Of a stretch of 44,275 nucleotides of DNA, positions 32,351 to 43,267 are shown piece after piece. The stretch's first letter is position 1; every line of letters begins with the position of its first letter. The stretch covers positions 1 through 44,275 of the forward strand of contig NZ_JASAOI010000033.1 in NCBI RefSeq assembly GCF_029953285.1, written 5' to 3'. This stretch comes from Yinghuangia seranimata (GTDB lineage: Bacteria > Actinomycetota > Actinomycetes > Streptomycetales > Streptomycetaceae). Under the pieces are notes generated by a model that saw only the letters and a program-made list of their open reading frames with translations, did no database searches and was not told the origin of the DNA. A program made the translations under genes and the position numbers.

Positions 32351-33865
32351 ATGTCCGTCGACACCCCGACCCGCACGGCCGCGGCGCCCGCCGCGGCCGC
32401 CGCCGCAACCGCACCCGGACTGAAGAAGACCCTCGGAGTGCGTCAGGGCGTCGTCATGGCGCTCGCCAACATGAGCCCCACGGTCAGCATCGGCCTCGGC
32501 CTCGGCCTGATCGGCATGGAGGTCGGCACCAGCCTCCCCGCCGCGTTCCTCATCGCGTGCCTGCCGATCCTCGGCATAGCCGTCGGCTACGCGCGCCTCT
32601 CCGAGCGCGACCCCAACGCCGGCACCACCTACATCTGGGTGCGCCGCGCGCTCGGCCCCTGGCTGGGCTTCATGGTCGGGTGGATCGGCGTCGCCTGTTC
32701 GATCCTGTTCCTCGCGTACGGCACCCAGCTCGCCGGGCAGTTCACCCTCGGCGTCGTCCACGAGCTCGGCGGCAGCGTCGACCCGGGCAACATGAAGTAC
32801 GCGACCGTCATCGGCATCCTGTGGGCGGTCGGCATCACCTGGACCGCGGTGCGCGGCGTCGACGTCGCCGCCCGCGTGCAGGGCATCCTCTTCGGTTTCG
32901 CCGCCCTCGTCGTCGTCATCGTCTGCGTCTTCGCCTTCGCGGGCTGGGGCGACGGCGGCGCGACCAACGACTTCAGCGCGCACTGGTTCAACCCGTTCGG
33001 CTTCGACAACACCACCGTGCTGGCGACCGGCGTGCTGCTGTGCGCCTACAACTTCTGGGGCTGGGAGACCGCGTTCAGCGTCTCCGAGGAGAACGTCGAC
33101 AAGAAGGTCGCCGGCAAGGCGGGCCTGATCTCGATCGCCATTGCCGTCGCGCTCTTCGTCTTCGCCGCCGCCGCCTTCGAACGGGCGCTCAGCGCGGACG
33201 AGTTCGCCGAGTACGGCGCCAACGCCCTGCCGTACCTCTCGGACAAGATCTTCGGCGGCCCCGGCGCGCTGATCGCCTACCTCGCGATGCTGCTGTCGAC
33301 CATCGCGTGCCTGCAGTCCAGCGTCATCGGCGGCGCGCGCCTCACCATGGCCATGGGCCGCAACGGCGTCCTCGGCAAGAGCTGGGCGCGCCTGCACCCC
33401 AAGCACCGCACGCCCGCGATCAGCACCTACCGCACGGTCGCCATCAGCCTCGTGATCGCCGCCGCCGGCACGGCGCTCGGCAAGCTGACCGACGTCATCA
33501 TGGCCACCGTCACCGCGGTCGGCATCCTGGTGTCGTTCGGCTACGGCGTCACCGGCGTCGCCTGCGTCATGATCTTCCGCCGCGAACTGCGCCGGTCCGT
33601 CCGCAACTTCCTCACCCTCGGACTGCTGCCCGGACTCGCCGGCGTGGCCCTGCTGCTGCTCGGCGGCTACATGGTCTACAGCCAGTGGACGTCCGTCGAC
33701 ACCATCGCGTTCGACGCGGAGAACGGCCGGTTCCTGACCGTCGTCCCGCTGAGCATCATCGCCGTCGGCATCCCGATCGCCGCCTGGAACCGCTTCGTGC
33801 GCAAGCCGGACTACTTCACCCTGCCGCGCTCCGTCGACCCGGACAGTCCCGCCGAGATCGGCTGA
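32351..33865 (+). CDS. APC-family amino acid/amine permease
   Basis: The 504-residue membrane protein has about 12 hydrophobic segments and the APC (LeuT-fold) pattern: LGVRQGVVMALANMSPTVSIGLGLGLIG as helix 1 with its broken middle, RLSERDPNAGTTYIWVRRALGPWLGFMVGW around helices 2-3, and a helix 6 region NFWGWETAFSVSEENVDKKVAGKAG. The N-terminus is Ala-rich and cytoplasmic. The substrate is probably an amino acid, amine or related amide, judged from the following amidohydrolase. It is preceded by a TetR-controlled divergent promoter region and followed by the hydrolase after 65 bp. Confidence 0.92.
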   Translation: MSVDTPTRTAAAPAAAAAATAPGLKKTLGVRQGVVMALANMSPTVSIGLGLGLIGMEVGTSLPAAFLIACLPILGIAVGYARLSERDPNAGTTYIWVRRALGPWLGFMVGWIGVACSILFLAYGTQLAGQFTLGVVHELGGSVDPGNMKYATVIGILWAVGITWTAVRGVDVAARVQGILFGFAALVVVIVCVFAFAGWGDGGATNDFSAHWFNPFGFDNTTVLATGVLLCAYNFWGWETAFSVSEENVDKKVAGKAGLISIAIAVALFVFAAAAFERALSADEFAEYGANALPYLSDKIFGGPGALIAYLAMLLSTIACLQSSVIGGARLTMAMGRNGVLGKSWARLHPKHRTPAISTYRTVAISLVIAAAGTALGKLTDVIMATVTAVGILVSFGYGVTGVACVMIFRRELRRSVRNFLTLGLLPGLAGVALLLLGGYMVYSQWTSVDTIAFDAENGRFLTVVPLSIIAVGIPIAAWNRFVRKPDYFTLPRSVDPDSPAEIG

Positions 33866-33914
33866 CCGAGCGCATCTGCGCAACCCGTCCCACGTTCACC
33901 CGAACTTCGACTGA

Positions 33915-37133
<3,219 letters not shown>

Positions 37134-37148
37134 TCCGGTCTCGACACC

Positions 37149-37286
37149 GGGGGGGGGGGGGGGGGGCCCCCCCCCCCCCCCGCGCCCCCGCCCCCGGGGG
37201 GGGGGGCGGGGCCCCCCCCCCCCCCCCCGCCGGCGCCCCCCCCCCCCCCCGGGGGCCCCCCCCCCCCCCCCCCCCCCGCCCCCCCG
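37149..37286. other. G/C homopolymer block after eno, probably damaged sequence
   Basis: A run of 18 G is followed by 15 C, then alternating G and C tracts fill 138 bases. No other base occurs. A terminator for eno would be expected here, and collapsed or miscalled sequence around a strong hairpin is the likely cause. The true length and content of this gap are uncertain. Confidence 0.6.
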
Positions 37287-37307
37287 GCCCGATGCCAGGG
37301 AGGGCGC

Positions 37308-37946
37308 GTGTCCGAGGCGGGCGGACGCAACGGGAACGGCGACGGGGGAGCTCCGAGGCCGCGTGCCGCGGCACCGCGACCGGCGGCCAGGCCGAGGCCG
37401 GGCGGCGGTCCCGCCGCGGCGAGGCCCAAGCCGAAGCCGAAGCCCAAGTCCGACCCCGCCGCGAAGCGCCGCCGCCTGGTGATCACGTGGGGCGGAGGCA
37501 AGGGCCGCCCCAACCGGCTCACCGGCCGCGCGGGCGTGCTCGTGCTCGTGGTCTGCACGCTCGGCGTCGCGCTGATCGTGCCCGCCCGGCAGTACCTCGA
37601 CCAGCGGCGCGAACGCGAGGACCTGCGCGAGGAGACCGCCAAGCGCCGCGAGGAGGTGGAGCGGCTGCGGCTGGAGCTCGAGCGCTGGAAGGATCCGGCG
37701 TTCGTCCGCCAGCAGGCCCGCCTCTACCTGCACTACGTCAACCCGGGCGACACGGCCTACTCGGTCGTCCCGCCGCCCGCGCCCGCGAGCGCGTCCCCCG
37801 GCGCGACCCCGAGCCCCGGCTCGTGGCCGAGCCAGCTGTGGACGTCGGTGCGCGACGCGGACACCGGGCCGAAGAAGCCGTCCGTCCCCCCGCCGCCGCC
37901 CGCGCCCGCCGCGACGATCGTCGACCCGCGCACCGGCGGCCGCTGA
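37308..37946 (+). CDS. DivIC/FtsB-family septum protein
   Basis: The 212-residue protein is a bitopic membrane protein of the septum-formation initiator family. Residues 1-75 are cytoplasmic, Pro/Ala/Lys/Arg-rich (with a KPKPKPKS run). One membrane helix spans about 76-96 (AGVLVLVVCTLGVALIV), followed by a coiled coil of about 30 residues (QRREREDLREETAKRREEVE) and the conserved WKDPAFVRQQARLYLHYVNPGD module. A Pro-rich tail ends the protein. It probably joins FtsL/FtsQ in the divisome. The GTG has a gggaggg ribosome-binding site. The gene lies next to eno as in Mycobacterium (Rv1024). Confidence 0.93.
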   Translation: MSEAGGRNGNGDGGAPRPRAAAPRPAARPRPGGGPAAARPKPKPKPKSDPAAKRRRLVITWGGGKGRPNRLTGRAGVLVLVVCTLGVALIVPARQYLDQRREREDLREETAKRREEVERLRLELERWKDPAFVRQQARLYLHYVNPGDTAYSVVPPPAPASASPGATPSPGSWPSQLWTSVRDADTGPKKPSVPPPPPAPAATIVDPRTGGR

Positions 37947-38055
37947 ACGAACCGCCGCCCGGCGGAACCCGGTCCGGACCGGGCGGGACCCGCACGGACC
38001 CCGCCCGGCCGCGCGCCGGAACCACCGTCCCCGAAAATCGGAAATACTGCTCAGC

Positions 38056-38589
38056 ATGGATCAGCAGGACGTCGACGCCGTCACCGCCCAGCTCGGCCGC
38101 ACCCCGCGCGGTCTGCGCGGGGTCGCCCACCGCTGCCCCTGCGGGCAGCCCGACGTGGTGGAGACCGCGCCCCGTCTGGAGGACGGCACCCCGTTCCCGA
38201 CGATGTACTACCTGACCTGCCCGCGGGCCGCGTCCGCGATCGGCACGCTGGAGTCCGACGGGATGATGCGCGAGATGAACGAGCGGCTCGCGGCCGACCC
38301 GGAGCTGGCCGCCCGCTACGCCGCCGCGCACGACGACTACATCGAGCGCCGCGACGCGATCGAGGTGCTGGCCGGCTTCCCGTCCGCGGGCGGTATGCCC
38401 GACCGGGTGAAGTGCCTGCACGTTCTGGTCGCGCACTCGCTGGCCGCCGGCCCCGGCGTCAACCCGCTGGGGGACGAGGCGCTCGCCGCGCTGCCGGAGT
38501 GGTGGCGCAAGGGCCCGTGCGTCAGCACATCGGGGGAGCAGACGGGGCAGGCGGAACAGTCCGCCGACGACGAGTCCTTGGGGGACTGA
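38056..38589 (+). CDS. DUF501 family protein
   Basis: The 177-residue protein matches DUF501: QLGRTPRGLRGVAHRCPCGQPDVVETAPRLEDGTPFPT in outline, LTCPRAASAIGTLESDGMM, and CLHVLVAHSLAAGPGVNPLGDE. Cys residues at CPCG, LTCP and KCLH may bind metal. The function is unknown. The 109 bp before it include aatact 7 nt before the ATG, a weak leaderless-type -10. It is followed after 5 nt by the phosphatase gene, as in Rv1025-Rv1026. Confidence 0.92.
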   Translation: MDQQDVDAVTAQLGRTPRGLRGVAHRCPCGQPDVVETAPRLEDGTPFPTMYYLTCPRAASAIGTLESDGMMREMNERLAADPELAARYAAAHDDYIERRDAIEVLAGFPSAGGMPDRVKCLHVLVAHSLAAGPGVNPLGDEALAALPEWWRKGPCVSTSGEQTGQAEQSADDESLGD

Positions 38590-38594
38590 ACGAC

Positions 38595-39536
38595 ATGGCT
38601 CAGACGCGCGTGGCCGCGATCGACTGCGGCACCAACTCGATCCGGCTGCTGGTCGCCGACCTCGACCCGGAGACCGGCGCCCTGAAGGACCTCGACCGGC
38701 GCATGGAGATCGTCCGGCTCGGCCAGGGCGTCGACAAGACCGGCCGGCTCGCGCCCGAGGCCCTCGAGCGCACGTTCGCCGCCGGGCGGGTCTACAAGCA
38801 GCTGATCGACGCCCTGGGCGTCGGCCCCGACCGGCTGCGCTTCGTGGCCACCAGCGCGAGCCGTGACGCGGAGAACCGCGAGGAGTTCCGCAGCGGCGTG
38901 CGCGAGCTGTTCGGCGTCGAGCCCGAGGTGGTGTCCGGGGACGAGGAGGCCAACCTCTCCTTCTCCGGCGCGACCCGCGAGCTGACCGGCGAGGCCGGCC
39001 CGGCACAGCCGTACCTGGTGGTCGACATCGGCGGCGGCTCCACCGAGTTCGTGCTCGGCGGCGACCACGTCGAGGCGGCCCGCTCGGTCGACATCGGCTG
39101 CGTGCGGATGACCGAGCGGCACCTGCACGACGACCCGCCCACGGCCGAGCAGGTCGCGGCGGCGAAGGCCGACATCGAGGCGGCCGTCGACCACGCCGCC
39201 GAGGCCGTGCCGCTGGACCGCGCCCGCACCCTCGTCGGCCTGGCCGGCTCGGTGACCACAGTCGCCGGCATCGTGCTCAACCTGCCGGAGTACGACTCGA
39301 CGCGTATCCACCACGCGCGGCTGACCCGCGACCAGGTCCGCGCGGTGACCGAGCGCCTGCTGTCCATGACCCACGACGAGCGGGCCGCCATCCCGGTGCT
39401 GCACCCGGGGCGGATCGACGTCATCGGCGCGGGCGCCCTGGTGCTGCTCACGATCATGGAGCGGATCGGCGCCGACGAGGTCGTCGTCTCCGAGCACGAC
39501 ATCCTGGACGGGATCGCCTGGTCCGTGGCGGATTGA
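38595..39536 (+). CDS. Exopolyphosphatase/pppGpp phosphohydrolase (Ppx/GppA)
   Basis: Ppx/GppA proteins use the actin-like ASKHA fold to hydrolyse polyphosphate or pppGpp. The 313-residue protein has the phosphate-1 loop IDCGTNSIRLL (9-19), RFVATSASRDAENREEF, VVSGDEEANLSF, the phosphate-2 loop VVDIGGGSTEFVLG and GLAGSVTTVAGI. It lacks the C-terminal HD-like domain of long enzymes, like the short actinobacterial Ppx forms. Which substrate is preferred cannot be told. It is translated from the same transcript as the DUF501 gene. Confidence 0.95.
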   Translation: MAQTRVAAIDCGTNSIRLLVADLDPETGALKDLDRRMEIVRLGQGVDKTGRLAPEALERTFAAGRVYKQLIDALGVGPDRLRFVATSASRDAENREEFRSGVRELFGVEPEVVSGDEEANLSFSGATRELTGEAGPAQPYLVVDIGGGSTEFVLGGDHVEAARSVDIGCVRMTERHLHDDPPTAEQVAAAKADIEAAVDHAAEAVPLDRARTLVGLAGSVTTVAGIVLNLPEYDSTRIHHARLTRDQVRAVTERLLSMTHDERAAIPVLHPGRIDVIGAGALVLLTIMERIGADEVVVSEHDILDGIAWSVAD

Positions 39537-39580
39537 CCCGGACCCCCGTCCCACCATGTGGGACGTCCGGACACGAAGGT

Positions 39581-39596
39581 TGTGAAACTCTTCACA
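39581..39596. promoter_or_regulatory. Rex operator upstream of ndh (perfect)
   Basis: TGTGAA-actc-TTCACA is a perfect match to the core of the Rex operator known from Streptomyces (TGTGAAC-type inverted repeat). Rex is the NADH/NAD+-sensing repressor of respiratory genes, so the site fits control of the NDH-2 gene 246 bp downstream. It sits in an AT-rich patch that contrasts with the surroundings. Confidence 0.85.
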
Positions 39597-39640
39597 TGCC
39601 CCTTCGGCAAACTTTTCGTCACTCTGCCACTAAGTGACTT

Positions 39641-39656
39641 TGTGAAAGCTTTCTCA
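39641..39656. promoter_or_regulatory. Second, imperfect Rex-like site
   Basis: TGTGAA-agct-TTCTCA matches the Rex operator except for one base in the right arm. It lies 60 bp (about six helical turns) from the perfect site, so two Rex dimers could bind on one face. Confidence 0.6.
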
Positions 39657-39719
39657 ATCACGCACAAGCGTCGGTTGACCGCGTCAGGTATTCGGCAACC
39701 CAAGGCCCGGGGCGCCGCG

Positions 39720-39745
39720 CACCCGTACATCCGCAGGTACGGGTG
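39720..39745 (+). other. Hairpin in the ndh leader
   Basis: cacccgtac and gtacgggtg pair perfectly over 9 bp around the loop atccgcag, about 97 nt before the ndh start. It may be a leader structure or a DNA-binding palindrome. Confidence 0.5.
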
Positions 39746-39841
39746 GCCGAAATCAAAACCGCGCAGGGTATCACAGTGCCAAGTCGACCTTGTGAGCGGC
39801 CTCGCGCAAGCCCCCCGCCGTGCTCCTGGATACTTCCGTAC

Positions 39842-41197
39842 ATGAGCAGCAACAAGGACCGTCGCCACCGCATCCTCGTCGTCGGCGGCGGGTACGTCGG
39901 CCTGTACGCAGCGCAGCGCATCCTGAAGAAGGCGCGCCGCGACGAGGTGTCGGTCACCGTCGTCGACCCGCGTTCGTACATGACGTACCAGCCCTTCCTC
40001 CCGGAGGCGGCGGCAGGCAGCCTGTCGCCCCGCCACGTCGTCGTCCCGCTGCGCCGGGCCCTGCCCAAGGCCGACGTCGTCACCGGTCGTGTCACCACCA
40101 TCGACCAGGAGAAGAAGGTCGCGCGCATCGTGCCGCTCGTCGGCGAGGCGTACGACCACGAGTTCGACTACCTGGTGGTCGCGCTCGGCTCCATATCCCG
40201 GACCTTCCCGATCCCCGGCCTCGCCGAGAACGGCATCGGCTTCAAGACGATCGAAGAAGCCATCGCGCTGCGCAACCACGTGCTGGGCCAGCTCGACGTC
40301 GCCGACTCGACCACCGACCCGGAGATCCGCCGCCGCGCGCTGACCTTCGCGTTCGTCGGCGGCGGCTTCGCCGGCATCGAGGCGCTCGCCGAGATCGAGG
40401 ACATGGCGCGCGACGCGGTCAAGTACTACAAGAACATCAGCCGCGACGACATGCGCTTCATCATGGTCGAGGCCATGCACCGCATCCTCCCCGAGGTCGG
40501 CGACGAGCTCGGCAAGTGGACGCTGGCGAAGCTCAAGGAGCGCGGCATCGAGTTCTACCTCGAGACCTCGCTGCAGTCCTGCGTCGACAAGCACTGCGTG
40601 CTGTCCGACGGCACCGAGTTCGACGCGAGCACCATCGTGTGGACCGCCGGCGTCAAGCCGAACCCCGCGCTCGCCCAGTTCGGCCTGCCGCTCGGCCCCC
40701 GCGGCCACGTCGACACCCGCCCGACCCTGCAGGTCACCGGCATGGACCACGTGTTCGCCGCCGGCGACAACGCGCAGGTCCCGGACCTCGCCTCGGGCGA
40801 GGGCGCGTGGTGCCCGCCGAACGCGCAGCACGCCGTCCGCCAGGCCAAGCAGCTCGGCGACAACGTGATGAGTGTCGTGCGCGGCTTCCCGCCCGGCGAG
40901 TACAAGCACAAGAACCTCGGCGCGGTGGCGGGCCTCGGCCTGCACAAGGGCGTCGCGATCGTGCTCGGCGGCATCAAGCTCAAGGGCCTGCCGGCCTGGC
41001 TGTTCCACCGCACGTACCACATGTACGCGATGCCGACCTTCAACCGGAAGACGCGCATCGTCGCGGACTGGACGCTCGCGATGTTCTTCCGCCGCGAGAT
41101 CGTCTCGCTCGGCTCCATGGAGCACCCGCGCGACGAGTTCGCCGAGGCCGCGCTGCCGCCGGCGCCCGCCGCGACGACGGTGTCCAAGAGCGCCTGA
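39842..41197 (+). CDS. ndh: Type II NADH dehydrogenase
   Basis: NDH-2 is a single-subunit, non-proton-pumping flavoenzyme that passes electrons from NADH to menaquinone at the inner membrane face. The 451-residue protein has the FAD loop VVGGGYVG (13-20), MTYQPFLPEAAAGSL, the NADH loop VGGGFAGIE (172-180), TIVWTAGVKPNP, HVFAAGDNAQVPD and the quinone-site region PPNAQHAVRQAKQLG. The C-terminus is amphipathic (WTLAMFFRREIVSLG), as expected for membrane attachment. gatact lies 7 nt before the ATG as a possible second, leaderless-type promoter. Rex boxes lie further upstream. Confidence 0.96.
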   Translation: MSSNKDRRHRILVVGGGYVGLYAAQRILKKARRDEVSVTVVDPRSYMTYQPFLPEAAAGSLSPRHVVVPLRRALPKADVVTGRVTTIDQEKKVARIVPLVGEAYDHEFDYLVVALGSISRTFPIPGLAENGIGFKTIEEAIALRNHVLGQLDVADSTTDPEIRRRALTFAFVGGGFAGIEALAEIEDMARDAVKYYKNISRDDMRFIMVEAMHRILPEVGDELGKWTLAKLKERGIEFYLETSLQSCVDKHCVLSDGTEFDASTIVWTAGVKPNPALAQFGLPLGPRGHVDTRPTLQVTGMDHVFAAGDNAQVPDLASGEGAWCPPNAQHAVRQAKQLGDNVMSVVRGFPPGEYKHKNLGAVAGLGLHKGVAIVLGGIKLKGLPAWLFHRTYHMYAMPTFNRKTRIVADWTLAMFFRREIVSLGSMEHPRDEFAEAALPPAPAATTVSKSA

Positions 41198-41241
41198 CCC
41201 GTCCGCCGACGGCCGGATCCGGCCGTCCGGCGCACGAGCCA

Positions 41242-41278
41242 CGAAGGGCCCGCACCCCCCTGGGGTGCGGGCCCTTCG
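41242..41278 (+). terminator. Strong hairpin terminator after ndh
   Basis: A perfect 17-bp stem (cgaagggcccgcacccc with its complement) closes the 3-nt loop cct, 44 nt after the ndh stop. It is the longest perfect stem in the window. Confidence 0.88.
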
Positions 41279-41356
41279 GCGTACCCGGACGCCCCGGCGA
41301 CCCGGCAAACGACTGAATCGAGCGTCACTCGAGGTCGAGCCGGGCAACGTACGAGC

Positions 41357-42658
41357 GTGAGCACGAGGACCAGCACGACCGGCGGTGCGGCGAACGCCCC
41401 CACGCCCGGGGCGGGATCGCGCCCGCGCACGCGGGGCACGCCCGAGCCGGCCGCGGGGCGCTGGCCGGGACTCGCCACGGTGCCCGACGCCCCGGCGCGC
41501 GCCCGCATCGCCAAACGGCTGTTCGCGCACGCCGTGCGCGACCTGAAGGTCCGCGTCCACCTGCCGAGCGGCCGGGTGATCGGCGGCGGCGGGTTCGGCG
41601 ACCCGGTCATGCGCATCGAGCGCCCCGACGAGTTCTATCGCCGGATCGGCGCGCACGGCCTGATCGGCTTCGGCGAGGCGTGGATGACCGGCGCGTGGGA
41701 CGCCGACGACCCGACCAGCGTGCTGACGGTGTTCGCCCGCCGCCTGAGCACCCTGGTACCGCCGTCGCTGCAGCGGCTGCGCAGGTGGGCGGTCGCGGTG
41801 CGCCCGGCCGACGAGGAGAACACCCCGTCCGGCGCGCGCGGCAACATCAGCCGCCACTACGACCTGTCGAACGACCTGTTCGCGCTCTTCCTCGACGAGA
41901 CCATGACCTATTCGTCGGCCCTGTTCGAACCGGGCGACGACCTGCGCGCCGCCCAGCGGCGCAAGATCGACGCGGTGCTGGACGCGGCCGCGGTCCGGTC
42001 GGGCACCCACGTCCTGGAGATCGGCACCGGGTGGGGCGAGCTGGCGCTGCGCGCGGCGGAGCGCGGCGCCCGGGTCACCACCATCACGTTGTCGGACGAG
42101 CAGCGCGCCCTGGCCAGACGCCGGTTGGCCCAGGCCGGCGTCGCCGACCAGGTGGACGTCCTGCTGTGCGACTACCGCGAGGTGTCCGGCACCTACGACG
42201 CGGTCGTCAGCGTCGAGATGATCGAGGCGGTCGGCGAGCGCTACTGGCCGGCCTACTTCGCCGCGATCGACCGCGCGCTGGTCCCCGGCGGCCGCGCCTG
42301 CGTCCAGGCGATCACCATGGCCGACGACCGCATGCGGGCCGCCCGCGACACGTGGACGTGGATGCACAAGTACGTCTTCCCCGGCGGCCTCATCCCGTCG
42401 CCCGAGGCGATCGACGCCGCCCTCGCCGAGCACACCCGCCTCCAGGTCGTGCACCGGCGCGACTTCGGCGCGCACTACGCAGAGACGCTGCACGCGTGGC
42501 GCGACCGGTTCGTCGCCCGCGCGGCCGAGGTGACCGCGCTCGGCTTCGACACGACCTTCCAACGGATGTGGGAGTTCTACCTGGCCTACTGCGAGGCCGG
42601 GTTCCGCTCCGGATACCTCGGCGTGTCGCAGTTCACGCTCGCGCGCCAGGTCCGCTGA
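41357..42658 (+). CDS. Cyclopropane-fatty-acyl-phospholipid synthase-type methyltransferase
   Basis: Members methylate double bonds of phospholipid acyl chains with SAM to give cyclopropane or methyl-branched products. The 433-residue protein has an N-terminal helper domain (KRLFAHAVRDLKVRVHLPSG, FYRRIGAHGLIGFGEAWM), then NISRHYDLSNDLFALFLDETMTYSSALF, the SAM loop VLEIGTGWGELAL (219-231), AVVSVEMIEAVGERYW, and WMHKYVFPGGLIPS with FGAHYAETLHAWRDRF, all family marks. The start is GTG without a good ribosome-binding site. In Streptomyces a cfa-like gene occupies this place by ndh and bldA. The membrane desaturase at 19218-20282 could supply unsaturated substrate. Confidence 0.93.
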   Translation: MSTRTSTTGGAANAPTPGAGSRPRTRGTPEPAAGRWPGLATVPDAPARARIAKRLFAHAVRDLKVRVHLPSGRVIGGGGFGDPVMRIERPDEFYRRIGAHGLIGFGEAWMTGAWDADDPTSVLTVFARRLSTLVPPSLQRLRRWAVAVRPADEENTPSGARGNISRHYDLSNDLFALFLDETMTYSSALFEPGDDLRAAQRRKIDAVLDAAAVRSGTHVLEIGTGWGELALRAAERGARVTTITLSDEQRALARRRLAQAGVADQVDVLLCDYREVSGTYDAVVSVEMIEAVGERYWPAYFAAIDRALVPGGRACVQAITMADDRMRAARDTWTWMHKYVFPGGLIPSPEAIDAALAEHTRLQVVHRRDFGAHYAETLHAWRDRFVARAAEVTALGFDTTFQRMWEFYLAYCEAGFRSGYLGVSQFTLARQVR

Positions 42659-42660
42659 AG

Positions 42661-42708
42661 GGGGCGCGGAGGCGCGCGTGAGGGTCGCGCGGGACGTCTC
42701 CGCGCCCC
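42661..42708 (+). terminator. Hairpin after the cfa-like gene
   Basis: ggggcgcggag and ctccgcgcccc pair over 11 bp with a GC-rich interior that can fold further. It starts 2 nt after the stop codon and probably ends the transcript before bldA. Confidence 0.6.
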
Positions 42709-42792
42709 GCCGCACGCCGCCGAACAACCGGTCCGGGCCGTCCGTGGTGGTCCGGACACAGACGGTTGGTCAACAGGGTGCTGTGATGCCGC

Positions 42793-42798
42793 TACGCT
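42793..42798 (+). promoter_or_regulatory. Putative -10 box of bldA
   Basis: TACGCT lies 9 nt before the mature tRNA 5' end. Upstream, gttggtcaac (42765-42774) is a small palindrome whose position, 18-21 nt before the -10, would place it at the -35 region. Confidence 0.4.
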
Positions 42799-42807
42799 CG
42801 GCATCGC

Positions 42808-42889
42808 GCCCGGATGGTGGAACGCAGACACGGCGAGCTTAAACCTCGCTGGCCGCACGGCCGTGCCGGTTCGAGTCCGGCTCCGGGCA
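42808..42889 (+). tRNA. bldA: tRNA-Leu, anticodon TAA (bldA type)
   Basis: The acceptor arm is GCCCGGA with TCCGGGC, the anticodon stem is GCGAG/CTCGC around loop CTTAAAC, a long variable arm ggccgcacggcc follows, and the T arm is GCCGGTTCGAGTCCGGC. The anticodon is TAA, reading UUA leucine codons. Sequence and position near ndh and a cfa-like gene match bldA of Streptomyces, the tRNA that gates morphological differentiation and antibiotic synthesis through rare TTA codons. The discriminator A is followed by CCGG, so CCA is not fully encoded. None of the genes I call here has an in-frame TTA codon by eye. Confidence 0.95.
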
Positions 42890-43267
42890 CCGGATGAAAA
42901 GCGCTCTGACCTGGGGGAACGTCGCCGAGGCCGCCACCTCGGACCAGGTCGGGGGAACGCGTCGCCGAGTGGGCAGCAGCCCGCGGACCGGCGTCGAGGT
43001 CCCCGTACCGCGAGCTCCGTCGCGGTACGAGCCCCAGAAGCTCCATAGAACTTCTGATGCCGGTGCCCCGGGGTGTAAATGGCGCACTCCTGTTCGCCTC
43101 CCGTTCGCCTGGAGGCCCTCCCGCGTCGGGCACAATCCACGCTGCCCGCACGTTGATGCGACCAGAGGATGGGGGAAGGATCGTCCTCGTGGGTCACACC
43201 ATGGGCTTTACTGGGCCATTACTCTTGACCCACGACCCCACATACGCAGGGGCATGGAGGAGTTGAC
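42890..43267. other. Intergenic region between bldA and the Bax-inhibitor gene
   Basis: About 378 bp without a supported gene. It includes a locally AT-rich stretch with the inverted repeat AGAAG-N10-CTTCT (43036-43055), and TTGACC at 43225-43230 as a possible -35 for the next gene without a good -10. A gaggag ribosome-binding site precedes the next ATG. Confidence 0.4.

Noticed and set aside
32081-33883. Upstream extension of the TetR frame by about 600 codons
   Set aside because: It is antisense to the APC permease; the ATG at 32080 with a ribosome-binding site starts a normal-length TetR protein.
38792-42727. 1311-codon minus-strand frame
   Set aside because: It is antisense to ppx, ndh and the cfa-like gene, with an Arg/Val/Asp-rich product of no family.
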